A DNA stretch of 62,913 nucleotides from Burkholderia sp. H160 (GTDB taxonomy: Bacteria; Pseudomonadota; Gammaproteobacteria; Burkholderiales; Burkholderiaceae): NCBI GenBank assembly GCA_000173575.1, contig ABYL01000030.1, positions 1 to 62,913 of the forward strand, given 5' to 3'. Numbering within the stretch: the stretch's first letter is position 1; each line of letters starts with the position of its first letter. Position numbers and translations under genes: made by a program. A model generated the notes under the pieces. That model searched no databases. It worked only from the letters and a program-made list of their open reading frames with translations, and was not told the DNA's origin. Below are positions 28,076 to 37,099 of the stretch, piece by piece.

Positions 28076-29137
28076 ATGATCGAAACCGACAAACTCGCCG
28101 CCGAGCGCATCATCGCGGCCACGCCCGTGTCGCCGAACGAAGAAGCGTTCGAGCGCGCGCTGCGCCCGCGTCAGCTCGACGAATATGTCGGGCAGGAAAA
28201 AGTACGCGGGCAACTCGAAATCTTCATCGAGGCCGCGAAGCGCCGTTCCGAATCGCTCGACCACGTGTTGCTGTTCGGTCCGCCGGGCCTCGGCAAGACC
28301 ACGCTCGCGCACATCATCGCGCGCGAGATGGGCGTCAATCTGAGGCAAACGTCGGGGCCCGTGCTCGAACGCGCTGGCGACCTCGCCGCACTGCTCACCA
28401 ATCTCGAAGCCAACGACGTGCTGTTCATCGACGAAATCCACCGGCTCTCGCCGGTCGTCGAGGAAATCCTGTACCCGGCGCTCGAGGATTATCAGATCGA
28501 CATCATGATCGGCGAAGGGCCGGCCGCGCGCAGCGTGAAGCTCGACCTGCAGCCGTTCACGCTGGTCGGCGCGACCACGCGCGCGGGCATGCTGACCAAT
28601 CCGCTGCGCGACCGCTTCGGCATCGTCGCGCGGCTCGAGTTCTATAACGCGGAAGAGCTCGCGCGCATCGTCACGCGTTCGGCATCGCTGCTCCGCGCGC
28701 AGATCCATCCGGATGGCGCGTTGGAAATTGCCCGTCGCGCGCGCGGCACGCCGCGTATCGCGAACCGCCTGCTGCGGCGCGTGCGAGACTTCGCCGAAGT
28801 GAAGGCCGACGGCAACATCACCGCGCAGGTGGCCGACGCCGCGCTCAGGATGCTCGACGTCGACGCGGTCGGCTTCGACCTGATGGACCGCAAGCTGCTC
28901 GAAGCGATCCTGTACAAGTTCGACGGCGGCCCGGTCGGTGTCGACAATCTCGCGGCGGCGATCGGCGAGGAGCGCGACACGATCGAAGACGTGCTCGAAC
29001 CGTATCTGATCCAGCAGGGCTTCCTGCAGCGCACGCCGCGCGGCCGCGTCGCCACGCTGCTCACCTACCGCCATTTCGGACTGGCCGCGCCGGATTCGTC
29101 GAGCGCGCTGCCGGGTCTGTGGGATTCCACGAACTGA
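28076..29137 (+). CDS. ruvB: Holliday junction branch migration ATPase RuvB
   Basis: A 353-residue AAA+ hexameric motor. Walker A is [13 protein letters not shown] near residue 66, Walker B is LFIDEIHRL, sensor 1 is [12 protein letters not shown], the arginine finger region is [14 protein letters not shown], and the C-terminal winged helix includes [17 protein letters not shown]. Length matches E. coli RuvB (336) with a slightly longer N-terminus. It sits 30 bp after ruvA; an MpaB-like gene starts 23 bp after it. Confidence 0.97.
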   Translation: MIETDKLAAERIIAATPVSPNEEAFERALRPRQLDEYVGQEKVRGQLEIFIEAAKRRSESLDHVLLFGPPGLGKTTLAHIIAREMGVNLRQTSGPVLERAGDLAALLTNLEANDVLFIDEIHRLSPVVEEILYPALEDYQIDIMIGEGPAARSVKLDLQPFTLVGATTRAGMLTNPLRDRFGIVARLEFYNAEELARIVTRSASLLRAQIHPDGALEIARRARGTPRIANRLLRRVRDFAEVKADGNITAQVADAALRMLDVDAVGFDLMDRKLLEAILYKFDGGPVGVDNLAAAIGEERDTIEDVLEPYLIQQGFLQRTPRGRVATLLTYRHFGLAAPDSSSALPGLWDSTN

Positions 29138-29160
29138 GTCACGCGACGAGGCCGACCAGG

Positions 29161-30135
29161 ATGTCCGACCAGACCCAGCAACCCGGCCCGTCCAATCGTT
29201 CCCCCGTCAATCCCGCCGGCGACCCGTCCGGCAATTTCACGCAGCGGCTCACCCATCGCCTGCGCTCGAAGCTCGCCGCAGGCGTCACGCATCTGACGAC
29301 CGGCAGCGGCCCCGTGCTCGACTACTCGTCACCGCCGGGCGACCCCGGCCTGTTCGGGCCTGACTCCGTCTGCTGGAAAGTCCACGCCGACTTCACGTCG
29401 ATGATGACGGGCGGCATCAGCGCGCTGCTGCTGCAGGCGCTGCATCCGCTCGCGCTCGCGGGCGTCTGGGACCACTCGAGCTTTCGCACCGACATTCTGG
29501 GCCGGCTGCGCCGCACGGCGACGTTCATCGCCGGCACGACGTACGGCAGCAAGGACGATGCGCTCGCGCTGATCGAACGCGTGAAGCGTATCCATCTCGA
29601 CGTGACTGGCCTCGCGCCGGACGGCCAGTCGTATCGCGCGAGCGAGCCCGCGTTATTGACGTGGGTGCACGTCGCTGAAGTGTCGAGCTTCATGACCGCG
29701 CATCTGCGCTATGTGAATCCGATGCTGTCCGTCGCCGCGCAGGATCAATACTTCGCGGAAACCGCGCGCATCGCGGAAATGCTCGGCGCCATCGACATTC
29801 CGCGCTCGCGCGCCGAGATCGAAGCGTACCTGCTGGCGATGCGGGCCGCGCTGGTTGCAAGCGAGCGCACGCGCGAAGTCGTCAGGATTCTGATGAACGC
29901 GCCTGCCCCAGGCCTCGCGATGCGGCCCGCCGGCACGCTGATGCTCAACGCCGGCGTCGATCTGCTGCCGGGCTGGGCGCAAACGATGCTCGGCTTGAAT
30001 CGCCACGCGGCGCTGCGTCGAACCTTCACGCGGCCTGGCGTGCGGGTCGTCGCGCCGGTGATTCGCTGGGCGCTGGTCAATGGGGTATCGAAGCGGGCGC
30101 GGCGCCGCGCGGCGGCGGCGCGGGAGCAGGATTGA
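29161..30135 (+). CDS. MpaB-family (DUF2236) oxygenase-like protein
   Basis: A 324-residue protein with DUF2236 features: VCWKVHADFTSMMTGGISALLLQALHPLALAGVWDHSSF at about 75-113, RLRRTATFIAGTTYGSKDDA, and TWVHVAEVSSFMTAHLRYV. The first His-rich block and the TWVH motif are the heme/metal-binding region of latex-clearing-protein-like oxygenases. The first 60 residues are polar and probably disordered. The C-terminus is very basic (KRARRRAAAAREQ). It starts 23 bp after ruvB on the same strand, so it may be co-transcribed, but no functional link to recombination is evident. Confidence 0.8.
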   Translation: MSDQTQQPGPSNRSPVNPAGDPSGNFTQRLTHRLRSKLAAGVTHLTTGSGPVLDYSSPPGDPGLFGPDSVCWKVHADFTSMMTGGISALLLQALHPLALAGVWDHSSFRTDILGRLRRTATFIAGTTYGSKDDALALIERVKRIHLDVTGLAPDGQSYRASEPALLTWVHVAEVSSFMTAHLRYVNPMLSVAAQDQYFAETARIAEMLGAIDIPRSRAEIEAYLLAMRAALVASERTREVVRILMNAPAPGLAMRPAGTLMLNAGVDLLPGWAQTMLGLNRHAALRRTFTRPGVRVVAPVIRWALVNGVSKRARRRAAAAREQD

Positions 30136-30171
30136 TCGCGGCACGCGTCTCGCGACATTGGCCGCCTCTGC

Positions 30172-30846
30172 TTAACGTTTCGACTGCGGTCCCTTCCTGA
30201 AACCATCATCGTCGGCGCTGCCCGCGTCGAGATGCGATACGTCCGCCCACGACACGATCGTCGCGCGACCGTTCTCATAATCCACGACGTTCAGGCTGGT
30301 GTTCAGCAGCGGGTAGTCGCGCGGTGCGTCGAGCCGCATCCCGGTTGCAAAGCGGTGGACGCAGTCGAGCACGCCGCCATGCGTGACACAGGCGATGCGC
30401 CCGCCCGGATGCGCGGCGACGAGCGGCTCGATCGCATGCACGATGCGGTGGTAGAACACGCGTTGCGACTCGCCCTCGGGCGGCGCGAAGCCGGGATCGC
30501 GGGTTTGCCACTGCGCGTATTCGTCGGGGAAACGTTGCGCGATTTCGTCGCTGTCATGGCCCTGGAACGCTCCGTACGAGCGCTCGCGCAAGTTCTCGCG
30601 CGACAGCAGCGGTAGGCCGAGCGCATCGCCGATCGGCTGCGCGGTCTGCTGCGCGCGCTGCAGGTCGCTTGAGTAAATCGCGTCGAGGCGCGCGCCCTGC
30701 TTCGCCTCATCGGCGAAGCGCAGCGCGAGACGTCGCGCCTGCGCGATGCCCGTCGTAGCGAGCGGAATGTCGATGTGGCCTTGAATGCGCTTGATGCGGT
30801 TCCAGTCGGTCTCGCCGTGCCGGATAAACAGGATCTGCGTCGTCAT
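30172..30846 (-). CDS. Histidine phosphatase family protein (GpmB/CobC-like)
   Basis: A 224-residue phosphoglycerate-mutase-like phosphatase. The phosphohistidine motif is FIRHGETDWNRIKRIQGHID (His10 in the RHGE core), followed by SSDLQRAQQTAQPI and, near residue 160, the second catalytic His in CVTHGGVLDCVHR. The extra Cys and spacing fit GpmB/CobC broad-specificity phosphatases rather than glycolytic GpmA. It is downstream of tyrS and dtd on the same strand with a 103-bp gap. Confidence 0.85.
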   Translation of the reverse strand: MTTQILFIRHGETDWNRIKRIQGHIDIPLATTGIAQARRLALRFADEAKQGARLDAIYSSDLQRAQQTAQPIGDALGLPLLSRENLRERSYGAFQGHDSDEIAQRFPDEYAQWQTRDPGFAPPEGESQRVFYHRIVHAIEPLVAAHPGGRIACVTHGGVLDCVHRFATGMRLDAPRDYPLLNTSLNVVDYENGRATIVSWADVSHLDAGSADDDGFRKGPQSKR

Positions 30847-30949
30847 GAGAAAGAGGCGCCGTTCGCCGATTGTGCCGAGCGGCTATTGTCGCAAAAAGCG
30901 GCGGAGCACCTCGCTTGCGGTGACGGGGCGCCCGAACCTTAGCGCTCTT

Positions 30950-31408
30950 TTATGCGCTGGTCTGCAACCAGAACGTAACCGGCCCGTCGTTGACGAGCGA
31001 CACCTGCATATCCGCGCCGAACTCGCCCGTCTCGACGATCGGATGCTTCGCGCGCGCGGCCGCGACGAAGTAGTCGAACAGGCGCTTGCCCTCGTCGGGC
31101 GGCGCGGCCGGCGTGAAGCTCGGGCGCAGGCCGCTGTTGGTATCGGCCGCGAGCGTGAACTGCGAAACGAGCAGCAGCCCGCCCGCGCGCCCGGCGCCGC
31201 CGAGGTTCTGCACCGACAGGTTCATCTTGCCGGCCGCATCGCTGAACACGCGGTAGCCGAGCACCTTGGCGAGCAGCTTGTCGGCCACGGCCTCGGTGTC
31301 GCCGCGCTCCGCGCAGACGAGCGCGAGCAGGCCCGCGTCGATCGCGCCAGTCACACGATCGGCGACGCGCACTTCGGCGCGCCGCACGCGTTGGATCAGC
31401 GCGATCAC
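30950..31408 (-). CDS. dtd: D-aminoacyl-tRNA deacylase
   Basis: A 152-residue enzyme that hydrolyses D-aminoacyl-tRNA, such as D-Tyr-tRNA(Tyr). Motifs: [14 protein letters not shown] at the N-terminus, [28 protein letters not shown] (the SQFTL catalytic motif near 82) and the C-terminal [10 protein letters not shown] (cross-subunit GP motif, here D-GP-VTF). GTG 31408 is the start, and the tyrS TGA overlaps it in the form GTGA. Coupling the deacylase to tyrosyl-tRNA synthetase makes biological sense because D-Tyr mischarging is its classic substrate. Confidence 0.93.
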   Translation of the reverse strand: MIALIQRVRRAEVRVADRVTGAIDAGLLALVCAERGDTEAVADKLLAKVLGYRVFSDAAGKMNLSVQNLGGAGRAGGLLLVSQFTLAADTNSGLRPSFTPAAPPDEGKRLFDYFVAAARAKHPIVETGEFGADMQVSLVNDGPVTFWLQTSA

Positions 31409-32655
31409 GCCGTCAGCGTCACGCGCGCGAAGCGGCGCTTGCCGACCTGCACGACGTACTCGCCCGCTTCGACCTTCAGGCCCTTGTCGGACACCGCGGT
31501 GCCGTCGATCTTCACGCCGCCCTGCTCGATATTGCGCAACGCCTCGCTCGTCGACGGCACGAGGTTCGCCTGCTTCAGCAACTGGCCGATCGCGAGCGGT
31601 GCGCCCGCGAGCGTCACGGCGGGAATATCGTCGGGCACGCCGCCCTTCGCGCGATGATTGAAGTCCTCGAGCGCGCGCTCGGCATCCGCCTGCGAGTGGA
31701 AACGCGCGACGATTTCCTGGCCCAGCATCACCTTGAAGTCGCGCGGATTGCGGCCCGCGTCGGCTTCGCGCTTGAAGCCGGCGATCTCGTCCAGCGGACG
31801 GAACGACAGCAGTTCGAAGTAACGCCACATCAGCGTGTCGGAGATGCTCATCAGCTTGCCGAACATTTCGGTCGGCTTTTCGCTGATGCCGATGTAGTTG
31901 TTCTTCGACTTCGACATCTTCTCGACGCCGTCGAGTCCTTCGAGCAGCGGCATCGTCAGGATGCACTGCTGCTCCTGGCCGTACTGCTTCTGCAACTCGC
32001 GGCCGACCAGCAGATTGAATTTCTGGTCCGTGCCGCCGAGTTCCAGGTCCGCGTTCAGCGCGACCGAGTCGTAGCCCTGCATCAGCGGGTACAGGAATTC
32101 GTGGATCGAGATCGGTACGCCACCCTGGAAGCGCTTCGTGAAGTCCTCGCGCTCGAGAATGCGCGCGACCGTGTAGCGCGAGGCGAGCTTGATCATGCCG
32201 TCGGCGCCGAGCGGCATCGACCATTCGCTGTTGTAGCGGATCTCGGTCTTGTCGCGATCGAGAACGAGCGCGGCCTGCTCGAAGTAGGTCTTCGCGTTCG
32301 ATTCGATCTGCTCGCGCGTGAGCGGCGGACGGGTCGCATTACGCCCGGAGGGGTCTCCGATCAGCGAGGTGAAATCGCCGATCAGGAAAATCACCGTGTG
32401 GCCGAGGTCCTGCAACTGGCGCATCTTGTTCAGCACGACCGTGTGGCCGATGTGGATGTCGGGCGCGGTCGGATCGAGCCCGAGCTTGATGCGCAGCGGC
32501 TTTCCAGTCGCCGCGCTGCGGGCGAGCTTTTGCGCGAATTCGTCTTCGATCAGCAGTTCGTCGACGCCGCGCTTGGTGACGGCGAGCGCGTGACGGACTT
32601 CGTCAGTGATCGGGAAGGCGGAAGCGGGATTGGGCTGGGTGGACTCGGTGCTCAT
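31405..32655 (-). CDS. tyrS: Tyrosyl-tRNA synthetase
   Basis: A 416-residue class I synthetase. The HIGH motif is in [21 protein letters not shown] near residue 72, KMSKS in [15 protein letters not shown] near 248, and a C-terminal S4 domain at about 350-416 binds tRNA. Length and the full HIGH/KMSKS pair agree with the TyrS-type bacterial enzyme of Proteobacteria. It overlaps dtd by 4 bp (GTGA). It is divergent from anmK; the 161-bp gap between the two starts has no clear promoter I can defend. Confidence 0.96.
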   Translation of the reverse strand: MSTESTQPNPASAFPITDEVRHALAVTKRGVDELLIEDEFAQKLARSAATGKPLRIKLGLDPTAPDIHIGHTVVLNKMRQLQDLGHTVIFLIGDFTSLIGDPSGRNATRPPLTREQIESNAKTYFEQAALVLDRDKTEIRYNSEWSMPLGADGMIKLASRYTVARILEREDFTKRFQGGVPISIHEFLYPLMQGYDSVALNADLELGGTDQKFNLLVGRELQKQYGQEQQCILTMPLLEGLDGVEKMSKSKNNYIGISEKPTEMFGKLMSISDTLMWRYFELLSFRPLDEIAGFKREADAGRNPRDFKVMLGQEIVARFHSQADAERALEDFNHRAKGGVPDDIPAVTLAGAPLAIGQLLKQANLVPSTSEALRNIEQGGVKIDGTAVSDKGLKVEAGEYVVQVGKRRFARVTLTA

Positions 32656-32816
32656 GCTGGAAACTTGAAGTCGCGAAAAAACAGGATTGTCCCATAGATG
32701 CGCGCCGCCGCGCCCACTGACGCGCGCGCGGCACCCACGCCGCGCTTATCTTGGGCCGCGCTTGCGCCGATAATCTGCTACAACGAATCGCAATGAACAT
32801 CGACAGGAGCAGCGAC

Positions 32817-33947
32817 GTGGCGCAAGACCCCGCAGACGGTATCTATTTCGGACTGATGTCGGGAACCAGTATGGACGGTGTGGACGGCGTGGCCGTCCGG
32901 TTTGCCAAAGGGAAGCCGCCCGAGGTGCTGGCCGAAGCGTTCGTCGGCTTCTCGGCGGGCATTCGCGAGGCGCTGTTTGCGCTGCAGCAGCCGGGAGACA
33001 ACGAGATCGAGCGCGAGGCGCTCGCCGCCAACGCGCTCGCGACGCGTTACACGGTGTGCTGCCACGATCTGCTGCGCGACAGCCGCGTGTCGGCCGACGA
33101 CGTCCGCGCGATCGGCGTGCATGGACAGACCGTGCGGCACCGGCCAGAAAAGGGCTATACGCGACAGATCAACAACCCGGCGCTGCTCGCGGAAATGTTG
33201 CATATCGACGTGGTCGCCGATTTTCGTAGCCGCGACGTCGCGTCAGGCGGCCAGGGCGCGCCGCTCGTGCCGGCTTTTCACGCGACGATTTTTGGCGCGA
33301 AGGACGAAACGCGTGTCGTCTGCAATCTTGGCGGCATCAGTAACATCACGATCCTGAACGCGACGGGCGGCGTGCGCGGCTTTGACTGCGGCCCGGCGAA
33401 CGCGCTGCTCGACGCGTGGGCCGAGCGCCATCTCGGCAAGCCATTCGACGAGAACGGTCATTTCGCGGCGAGCGGCCAGGTGGATCGCAAGCTGCTGAAC
33501 GCTTTGCTCGACGAACCGTTCTTTGCGGAAGCGCCGCCCAAGAGCACCGGCCGCGATCTGTTCAACACCGCATGGCTCGATGCGAAGCTCGGGCCGTTCG
33601 CCACGCTTGCGCCGGCCGACGTACAGGCGACGCTCGTCGCGCTGACCGCGGTGACGGTCGCGCGCGAGATCGAGCGTCATGCCTCCGACGCGCGTGCGGT
33701 GTACGTGTGCGGCGGCGGTGCGCGCAATCCGGAGATTATGAAGGCGTTGCAGCAGGCACTCGAAGACAGCGGCGCAAGCGGCGTACCGGTGATGACGACC
33801 GACGCGCTCGGCGTGCCGCCGAGCCAGGTCGAGCCGCTCGCGTTCGCGTGGCTCGCGATGCGCTGCATCGCGCGTCTGCCGGGTAATCTGCCGAGCGTGA
33901 CCGGAGCGTCCGCGGAGCGGGTGCTGGGGGCGATTTATCCGCGGTGA
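32817..33947 (+). CDS. anmK: Anhydro-N-acetylmuramic acid kinase
   Basis: A 376-residue ASKHA-fold kinase that converts anhydro-MurNAc to MurNAc-6-phosphate during peptidoglycan recycling. Motifs: [20 protein letters not shown] at the N-terminus, [35 protein letters not shown] and [11 protein letters not shown]. Near the C-terminus, [15 protein letters not shown] closes the ATP site. GTG 32817 is preferred because AGGAG lies 7 bases upstream; an ATG at 32793 would add eight residues and lacks such a site. Confidence 0.95.
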   Translation: MAQDPADGIYFGLMSGTSMDGVDGVAVRFAKGKPPEVLAEAFVGFSAGIREALFALQQPGDNEIEREALAANALATRYTVCCHDLLRDSRVSADDVRAIGVHGQTVRHRPEKGYTRQINNPALLAEMLHIDVVADFRSRDVASGGQGAPLVPAFHATIFGAKDETRVVCNLGGISNITILNATGGVRGFDCGPANALLDAWAERHLGKPFDENGHFAASGQVDRKLLNALLDEPFFAEAPPKSTGRDLFNTAWLDAKLGPFATLAPADVQATLVALTAVTVAREIERHASDARAVYVCGGGARNPEIMKALQQALEDSGASGVPVMTTDALGVPPSQVEPLAFAWLAMRCIARLPGNLPSVTGASAERVLGAIYPR

Positions 33948-34014
33948 GAACGGATGAGACGAAAACAAACGCCTTTCATTGCCGCGCGCTGACTCTGGCG
34001 GCGCGAAAGCAATG

Positions 34015-34045
34015 AAAAACGGGGCCGCTCGGCCCCGTTTCTTTC
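34015..34045. terminator. Intrinsic terminator between anmK and erpA
   Basis: AAAAACGGGGCC-GCTC-GGCCCCGTTTCTTTC, a 10-bp stem with A and T runs on its two sides, between convergent genes. Confidence 0.85.
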
Positions 34046-34070
34046 GCTGTGGCTCGACGAGCCTTTGCGC

Positions 34071-34436
34071 TCAGACTGAGAACGACGAACCGCAACCGCA
34101 CGTCGAGGTCGCGTTCGGGTTCTTGATGACGAACTGCGCGCCGTTGATGTCGTCCTTGTAGTCGATCTCGGCGCCGACCAGGTACTGGTAGCTCATCGAG
34201 TCGATCAGCAGCTGGACGCCGCTCTTGTTCATCACGGTGTCGTCTTCGTTGATTGCTTCGTCAAACGTGAAGCCGTACTGGAAGCCCGAGCAGCCGCCGC
34301 CCTGCACGAACACGCGCAGCTTGAGCTCCGGGTTGCCTTCCTCATCGATCAGTTGCTTGACCTTGTCAGCCGCTGCGTCGGTAAAGACGAAGGGGGCCGG
34401 CATCTCGGTCACGGGGGTGTCGGTGACTGCGTTCAT
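34071..34436 (-). CDS. erpA: Iron-sulfur cluster insertion protein ErpA
   Basis: A 121-residue A-type Fe-S carrier. The three ligand cysteines are in [11 protein letters not shown] and at the C-terminus in [11 protein letters not shown]. The N-terminal [15 protein letters not shown] and the absence of other isc genes nearby favour ErpA over IscA. It passes Fe-S clusters to targets such as IspG/IspH. GGAGAG lies 5 bases before the start. It is downstream of rpsI on the same strand but separated by a terminator at 34593, so it probably has its own promoter. Confidence 0.92.
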   Translation of the reverse strand: MNAVTDTPVTEMPAPFVFTDAAADKVKQLIDEEGNPELKLRVFVQGGGCSGFQYGFTFDEAINEDDTVMNKSGVQLLIDSMSYQYLVGAEIDYKDDINGAQFVIKNPNATSTCGCGSSFSV

Positions 34437-34592
34437 TCGAACTCTCCAAAAAGCTTTAGCCGATATTGTAGGGCTGATCCGGATATCGTGCTGAAGCCCA
34501 CAAAATCAATGGGTTCTTACTGCAAGGTCGTTGCAAGGCGAGCGGTTACGCTTCAAGCGTACGAGACCAGCCAACGAACCCCGGCGAACCAT

Positions 34593-34632
34593 AAAAAAAG
34601 CCGCCTTCGCTTGTGGCGTTGGCGGCTTTTGC
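34593..34632 (-). terminator. Intrinsic terminator of the rplM-rpsI operon
   Basis: An A8 run (U8 on the minus strand) with AAGCCGCC ... GGCGGCTT pairing around a 15-base loop, 38 bp past the rpsI stop. Confidence 0.85.
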
Positions 34633-34670
34633 TGCAAACCGGCGTGAAAGCCGGTTCGCGCCCGAAACGA

Positions 34671-35063
34671 TTAACGCTTCGAGAACTGCTTGCGGCGACG
34701 TGCCTTGTGGAAGCCGACCTTCTTACGTTCGACTTCACGAGCGTCACGCGTGACGAAGCCAGCTTTCGACAGTTCCGGCTTCAGCGTTGCGTCGTAGTCC
34801 ATCAGCGCACGGGTGATGCCGTGGCGAACCGCACCGGCTTGACCCGTTTCACCGCCACCCGTCACGTTGACCTTGATGTCGAACGTGGTGCCGTGGTTCG
34901 TGAGTTCCAGCGGCTGACGCACGATCATCAGCGAAGTTTCGCGCGAGAAGTAGTCGGCGATGGGCTTGCCGTTGACTACGATGTCGCCCTTGCCTGCCTT
35001 GATGAACACACGTGCGACGGCGCTCTTGCGGCGGCCCGTGCCGTAATTCCAGTTACCGATCAT
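34671..35063 (-). CDS. rpsI: Ribosomal protein S9 (uS9)
   Basis: A 130-residue small-subunit protein whose C-terminal tail reaches the P-site tRNA. Conserved: [19 protein letters not shown] at the N-terminus, [19 protein letters not shown] at about 68-86, and the basic tail [19 protein letters not shown] ending in the universally conserved KR. It follows rplM after 11 bp, the standard rplM-rpsI operon. Confidence 0.98.
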   Translation of the reverse strand: MIGNWNYGTGRRKSAVARVFIKAGKGDIVVNGKPIADYFSRETSLMIVRQPLELTNHGTTFDIKVNVTGGGETGQAGAVRHGITRALMDYDATLKPELSKAGFVTRDAREVERKKVGFHKARRRKQFSKR

Positions 35064-35074
35064 GTGGGCTCCCC

Positions 35075-35503
35075 TTAGATCTCGAGCGCCTTCGGCTGTT
35101 GTGCCGAATGCGGATGCGTTGCGTCAGCGTAGACCTTCAGCTTCTTGATCATCGCGTAGCCGAGCGGGCCCTTCGGCAGCATGCCCTTGACCGCCTTCTC
35201 GAGCGCGCGGCCCGGGAAGCGTTCCTGCATCTTGCCGAACGTCGTTTCATAGATACCGCCCGGGTAGCCCGAGTGACGGTAGTACTTCTTGTCGGTAACC
35301 TTGTTGCCCGTGACCTTCAGCTTGCCGGCGTTGATAACGATGATGAAATCACCGGTGTCGACGTGGGGAGTGAATTCAGGCTTGTGCTTGCCGCGAAGAC
35401 GGTGTGCCACTTCGCTGGCGACACGCCCGAGAACCTTATCCGTCGCGTCAATCACGTACCATTCGCGCGCCACCTCATGGGCTTTTGCGGAAAACGTCTT
35501 CAT
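35075..35503 (-). CDS. rplM: Ribosomal protein L13 (uL13)
   Basis: A 142-residue early-assembly large-subunit protein. Conserved: [51 protein letters not shown] and the C-terminal [19 protein letters not shown]. It starts the rplM-rpsI operon. A consensus-like promoter lies at 35625-35654 on the minus strand, giving a leader of about 115 nt, long enough for autogenous ribosomal-protein control; no specific structure is identified in it. Confidence 0.98.
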   Translation of the reverse strand: MKTFSAKAHEVAREWYVIDATDKVLGRVASEVAHRLRGKHKPEFTPHVDTGDFIIVINAGKLKVTGNKVTDKKYYRHSGYPGGIYETTFGKMQERFPGRALEKAVKGMLPKGPLGYAMIKKLKVYADATHPHSAQQPKALEI

Positions 35504-35624
35504 GATCGATCCAAAAAAATTGCTGCGCCCAATGTGTTCTTTCCTGCTTGTAGTGTGCGCATCGAGGCGCGTGCAGGCTCTCCCTGGTTCTTCCTCCGCG
35601 GGCGCGGATGCGGAAAAGCCCTGA

Positions 35625-35654
35625 ATTATAAAGGAATTTGCACACGCAAGTCAA
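35625..35654 (-). promoter_or_regulatory. rplM-rpsI promoter
   Basis: On the minus strand TTGACT (35654-35649), an 18-bp spacer and TATAAT (35630-35625). It is close to the sigma-70 consensus, as expected for a ribosomal protein operon, with the start predicted near 35618. Confidence 0.8.
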
Positions 35655-35718
35655 AACGTGCGATGCGCTCGCCGCAAACGGGCCGAAAACGGAGCGAAAC
35701 GCCGGGCCAGCGCGGGCG

Positions 35719-35748
35719 AAAAAAAACCCGAACTAGCGGTTCGGGTTT
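35719..35748 (-). terminator. Intrinsic terminator of the small RNA
   Basis: AAACCCGAAC-TAGCG-GTTCGGGTTT (35724-35748) preceded on the plus strand by an A run that reads as U8 on the minus strand. Confidence 0.88.
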
Positions 35749-35807
35749 AATCCACCAAAGGAGGAGGTGGAGGAGACAGCGGAGGTTGCAGAACTGCTGC
35801 AACGATG
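35719..35807 (-). ncRNA. Probable small regulatory RNA with an anti-Shine-Dalgarno loop
   Basis: A transcription unit of about 88 nt with every part visible on the minus strand. It begins about 7 bases after a consensus TATAAT. Hairpin 1 is GUUGCAG-CAGUU-CUGCAAC (35802-35784). Then comes a CU-rich single strand. Hairpin 2 is CCACC-UCCUCCUUU-GGUGG (35770-35752), whose loop matches the 16S rRNA 3' tail (CCUCCUUU) that pairs with Shine-Dalgarno sites. Hairpin 3 is a terminator with 10-bp stem (35748-35724) and U8 tail. rplM downstream has its own promoter, so this is a separate transcript. Burkholderia small RNAs with anti-SD seeds are known (the ncS series, for example NcS27), but I cannot tell whether this is one of them. 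Confidence 0.72.
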
Positions 35808-35813
35808 GGAGCA

Positions 35814-35842
35814 ATTATAAGAGGCGCCCTTGTGCGACGCAA
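35814..35842 (-). promoter_or_regulatory. Small RNA promoter
   Basis: On the minus strand TTGCGT (35842-35837), a 17-bp spacer and a perfect TATAAT (35819-35814). Confidence 0.72.
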
Positions 35843-35963
35843 GAACAACTGCATTACGAAATGTGTTTTCATAATGTGACAAATTCATGATGTGGGACGC
35901 GTTCAGCGAAACTCCTTTGAGATCAAGCACTAAGGACTAAAGAACCCAAATCGCATCGGACAT

Positions 35964-35985
35964 CCCCTAGAGTAAAACCCCTAAA
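35964..35985. repeat. Direct repeat CCCCTARA at 14-bp spacing
   Basis: CCCCTAGA (35964-35971) and CCCCTAAA (35978-35985), read on the minus strand as two TAGGGG boxes about 160 bp upstream of the small RNA start and 155 bp upstream of the osmC-family start. It looks like a tandem regulator site; the regulator is unknown. The rest of 35843-36140 shows nothing else I can name. Confidence 0.35.
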
Positions 35986-36140
35986 TCGCTCGGAGAATTC
36001 GGGAATTGCCCGTCCATTCCGCACCGCAGCAAGAACGCAATCACCGCGCATAGATTCGGGATGCGCTCAGCGTGCGCTAATCGACAGACACCGGGCTACA
36101 ATGCCGACTCGATATAGCGATGCGCGGTGGGAGTAACAGC

Positions 36141-36563
36141 ATGGAATGCAAAGTAAGCTGGATGGGGCAAGACGGGATGGCGTTCGCGGCCGAGACGGGC
36201 AGCGGCCATCTGGTCGCGATGGACGGCGCACCCGAAGGTGGCGGCCGCAACCTCGCACCGCGTCCGATGGAAATGGTGCTGCTCGGTACCGGCGGTTGCA
36301 CCGCCTACGACGTCGTGATGATCCTGAAGAAGAGCCGTCAGGAGATCGCCGGCTGCTCGGTGACGCTGAAGGCCGAGCGCGCGAGCGAAGATCCGAAGGT
36401 GTTCACGAAGATCCATTTCCACTTCACGGTGACGGGCAAGAATCTGAACCCGGCGACCGTCGAGCGCGCGATCAATCTGTCGCACGACAAGTATTGCTCG
36501 GCGTCGATCATGATCGCGAAGACCGCCGAGCTCACGCATTCGTTCGACATCGTCGCGAGCTGA
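36141..36563 (+). CDS. OsmC family protein (YhfA-like)
   Basis: A 140-residue OsmC/Ohr-fold protein. The two redox cysteines are present: GTGGCTAYDVVMIL near residue 53 and SHDKYCSASIMIAK near 118. The N-terminus MECKVSWMGQDGMAFAAETG and AERASEDPKVFTKIHFHFTV match the YhfA subgroup, whose substrate is not established, rather than Ohr (organic hydroperoxide reductase). ATG 36141 is chosen over one seven codons upstream because it gives the family N-terminus and has GGGAG upstream. It converges on the RNase P RNA gene. Confidence 0.88.
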   Translation: MECKVSWMGQDGMAFAAETGSGHLVAMDGAPEGGGRNLAPRPMEMVLLGTGGCTAYDVVMILKKSRQEIAGCSVTLKAERASEDPKVFTKIHFHFTVTGKNLNPATVERAINLSHDKYCSASIMIAKTAELTHSFDIVAS

Positions 36564-36607
36564 GCGCGATAGCGATAGCGGCGATGGCCGCGACCCGCAC
36601 CCCAAAT

Positions 36608-36642
36608 GAAAAAGCCGGCGTCCCAACGGACGCCGGCTTTTC
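36608..36642. terminator. Shared terminator of the OsmC gene and rnpB
   Basis: GAAAAAGCCGGCGTCC-CAAC-GGACGCCGGCTTTT, an almost perfect stem of about 14 bp with A and T runs, between convergent transcripts. Confidence 0.9.
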
Positions 36643-36650
36643 TTATTCAG

Positions 36651-37068
<418 letters not shown>

Positions 37069-37074
37069 GCACGG

Positions 37075-37080
37075 ATTTTA
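37075..37080 (-). promoter_or_regulatory. -10 box of the rnpB promoter
   Basis: TAAAAT on the minus strand, about 7 bases before the predicted RNase P RNA 5' end. No clear -35 is seen. Confidence 0.4.
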
Positions 37081-37099
37081 ACACCGAACGGGGATGCCC

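Noticed and set aside
35733-35930. A 65-codon frame over the small RNA, as a possible attenuator leader peptide
   Set aside because: It has no run of one regulatory amino acid (Ser is spread), its start lies upstream of the predicted transcript, and its stop falls inside the terminator. The downstream rplM has its own promoter, so an attenuator makes little sense.
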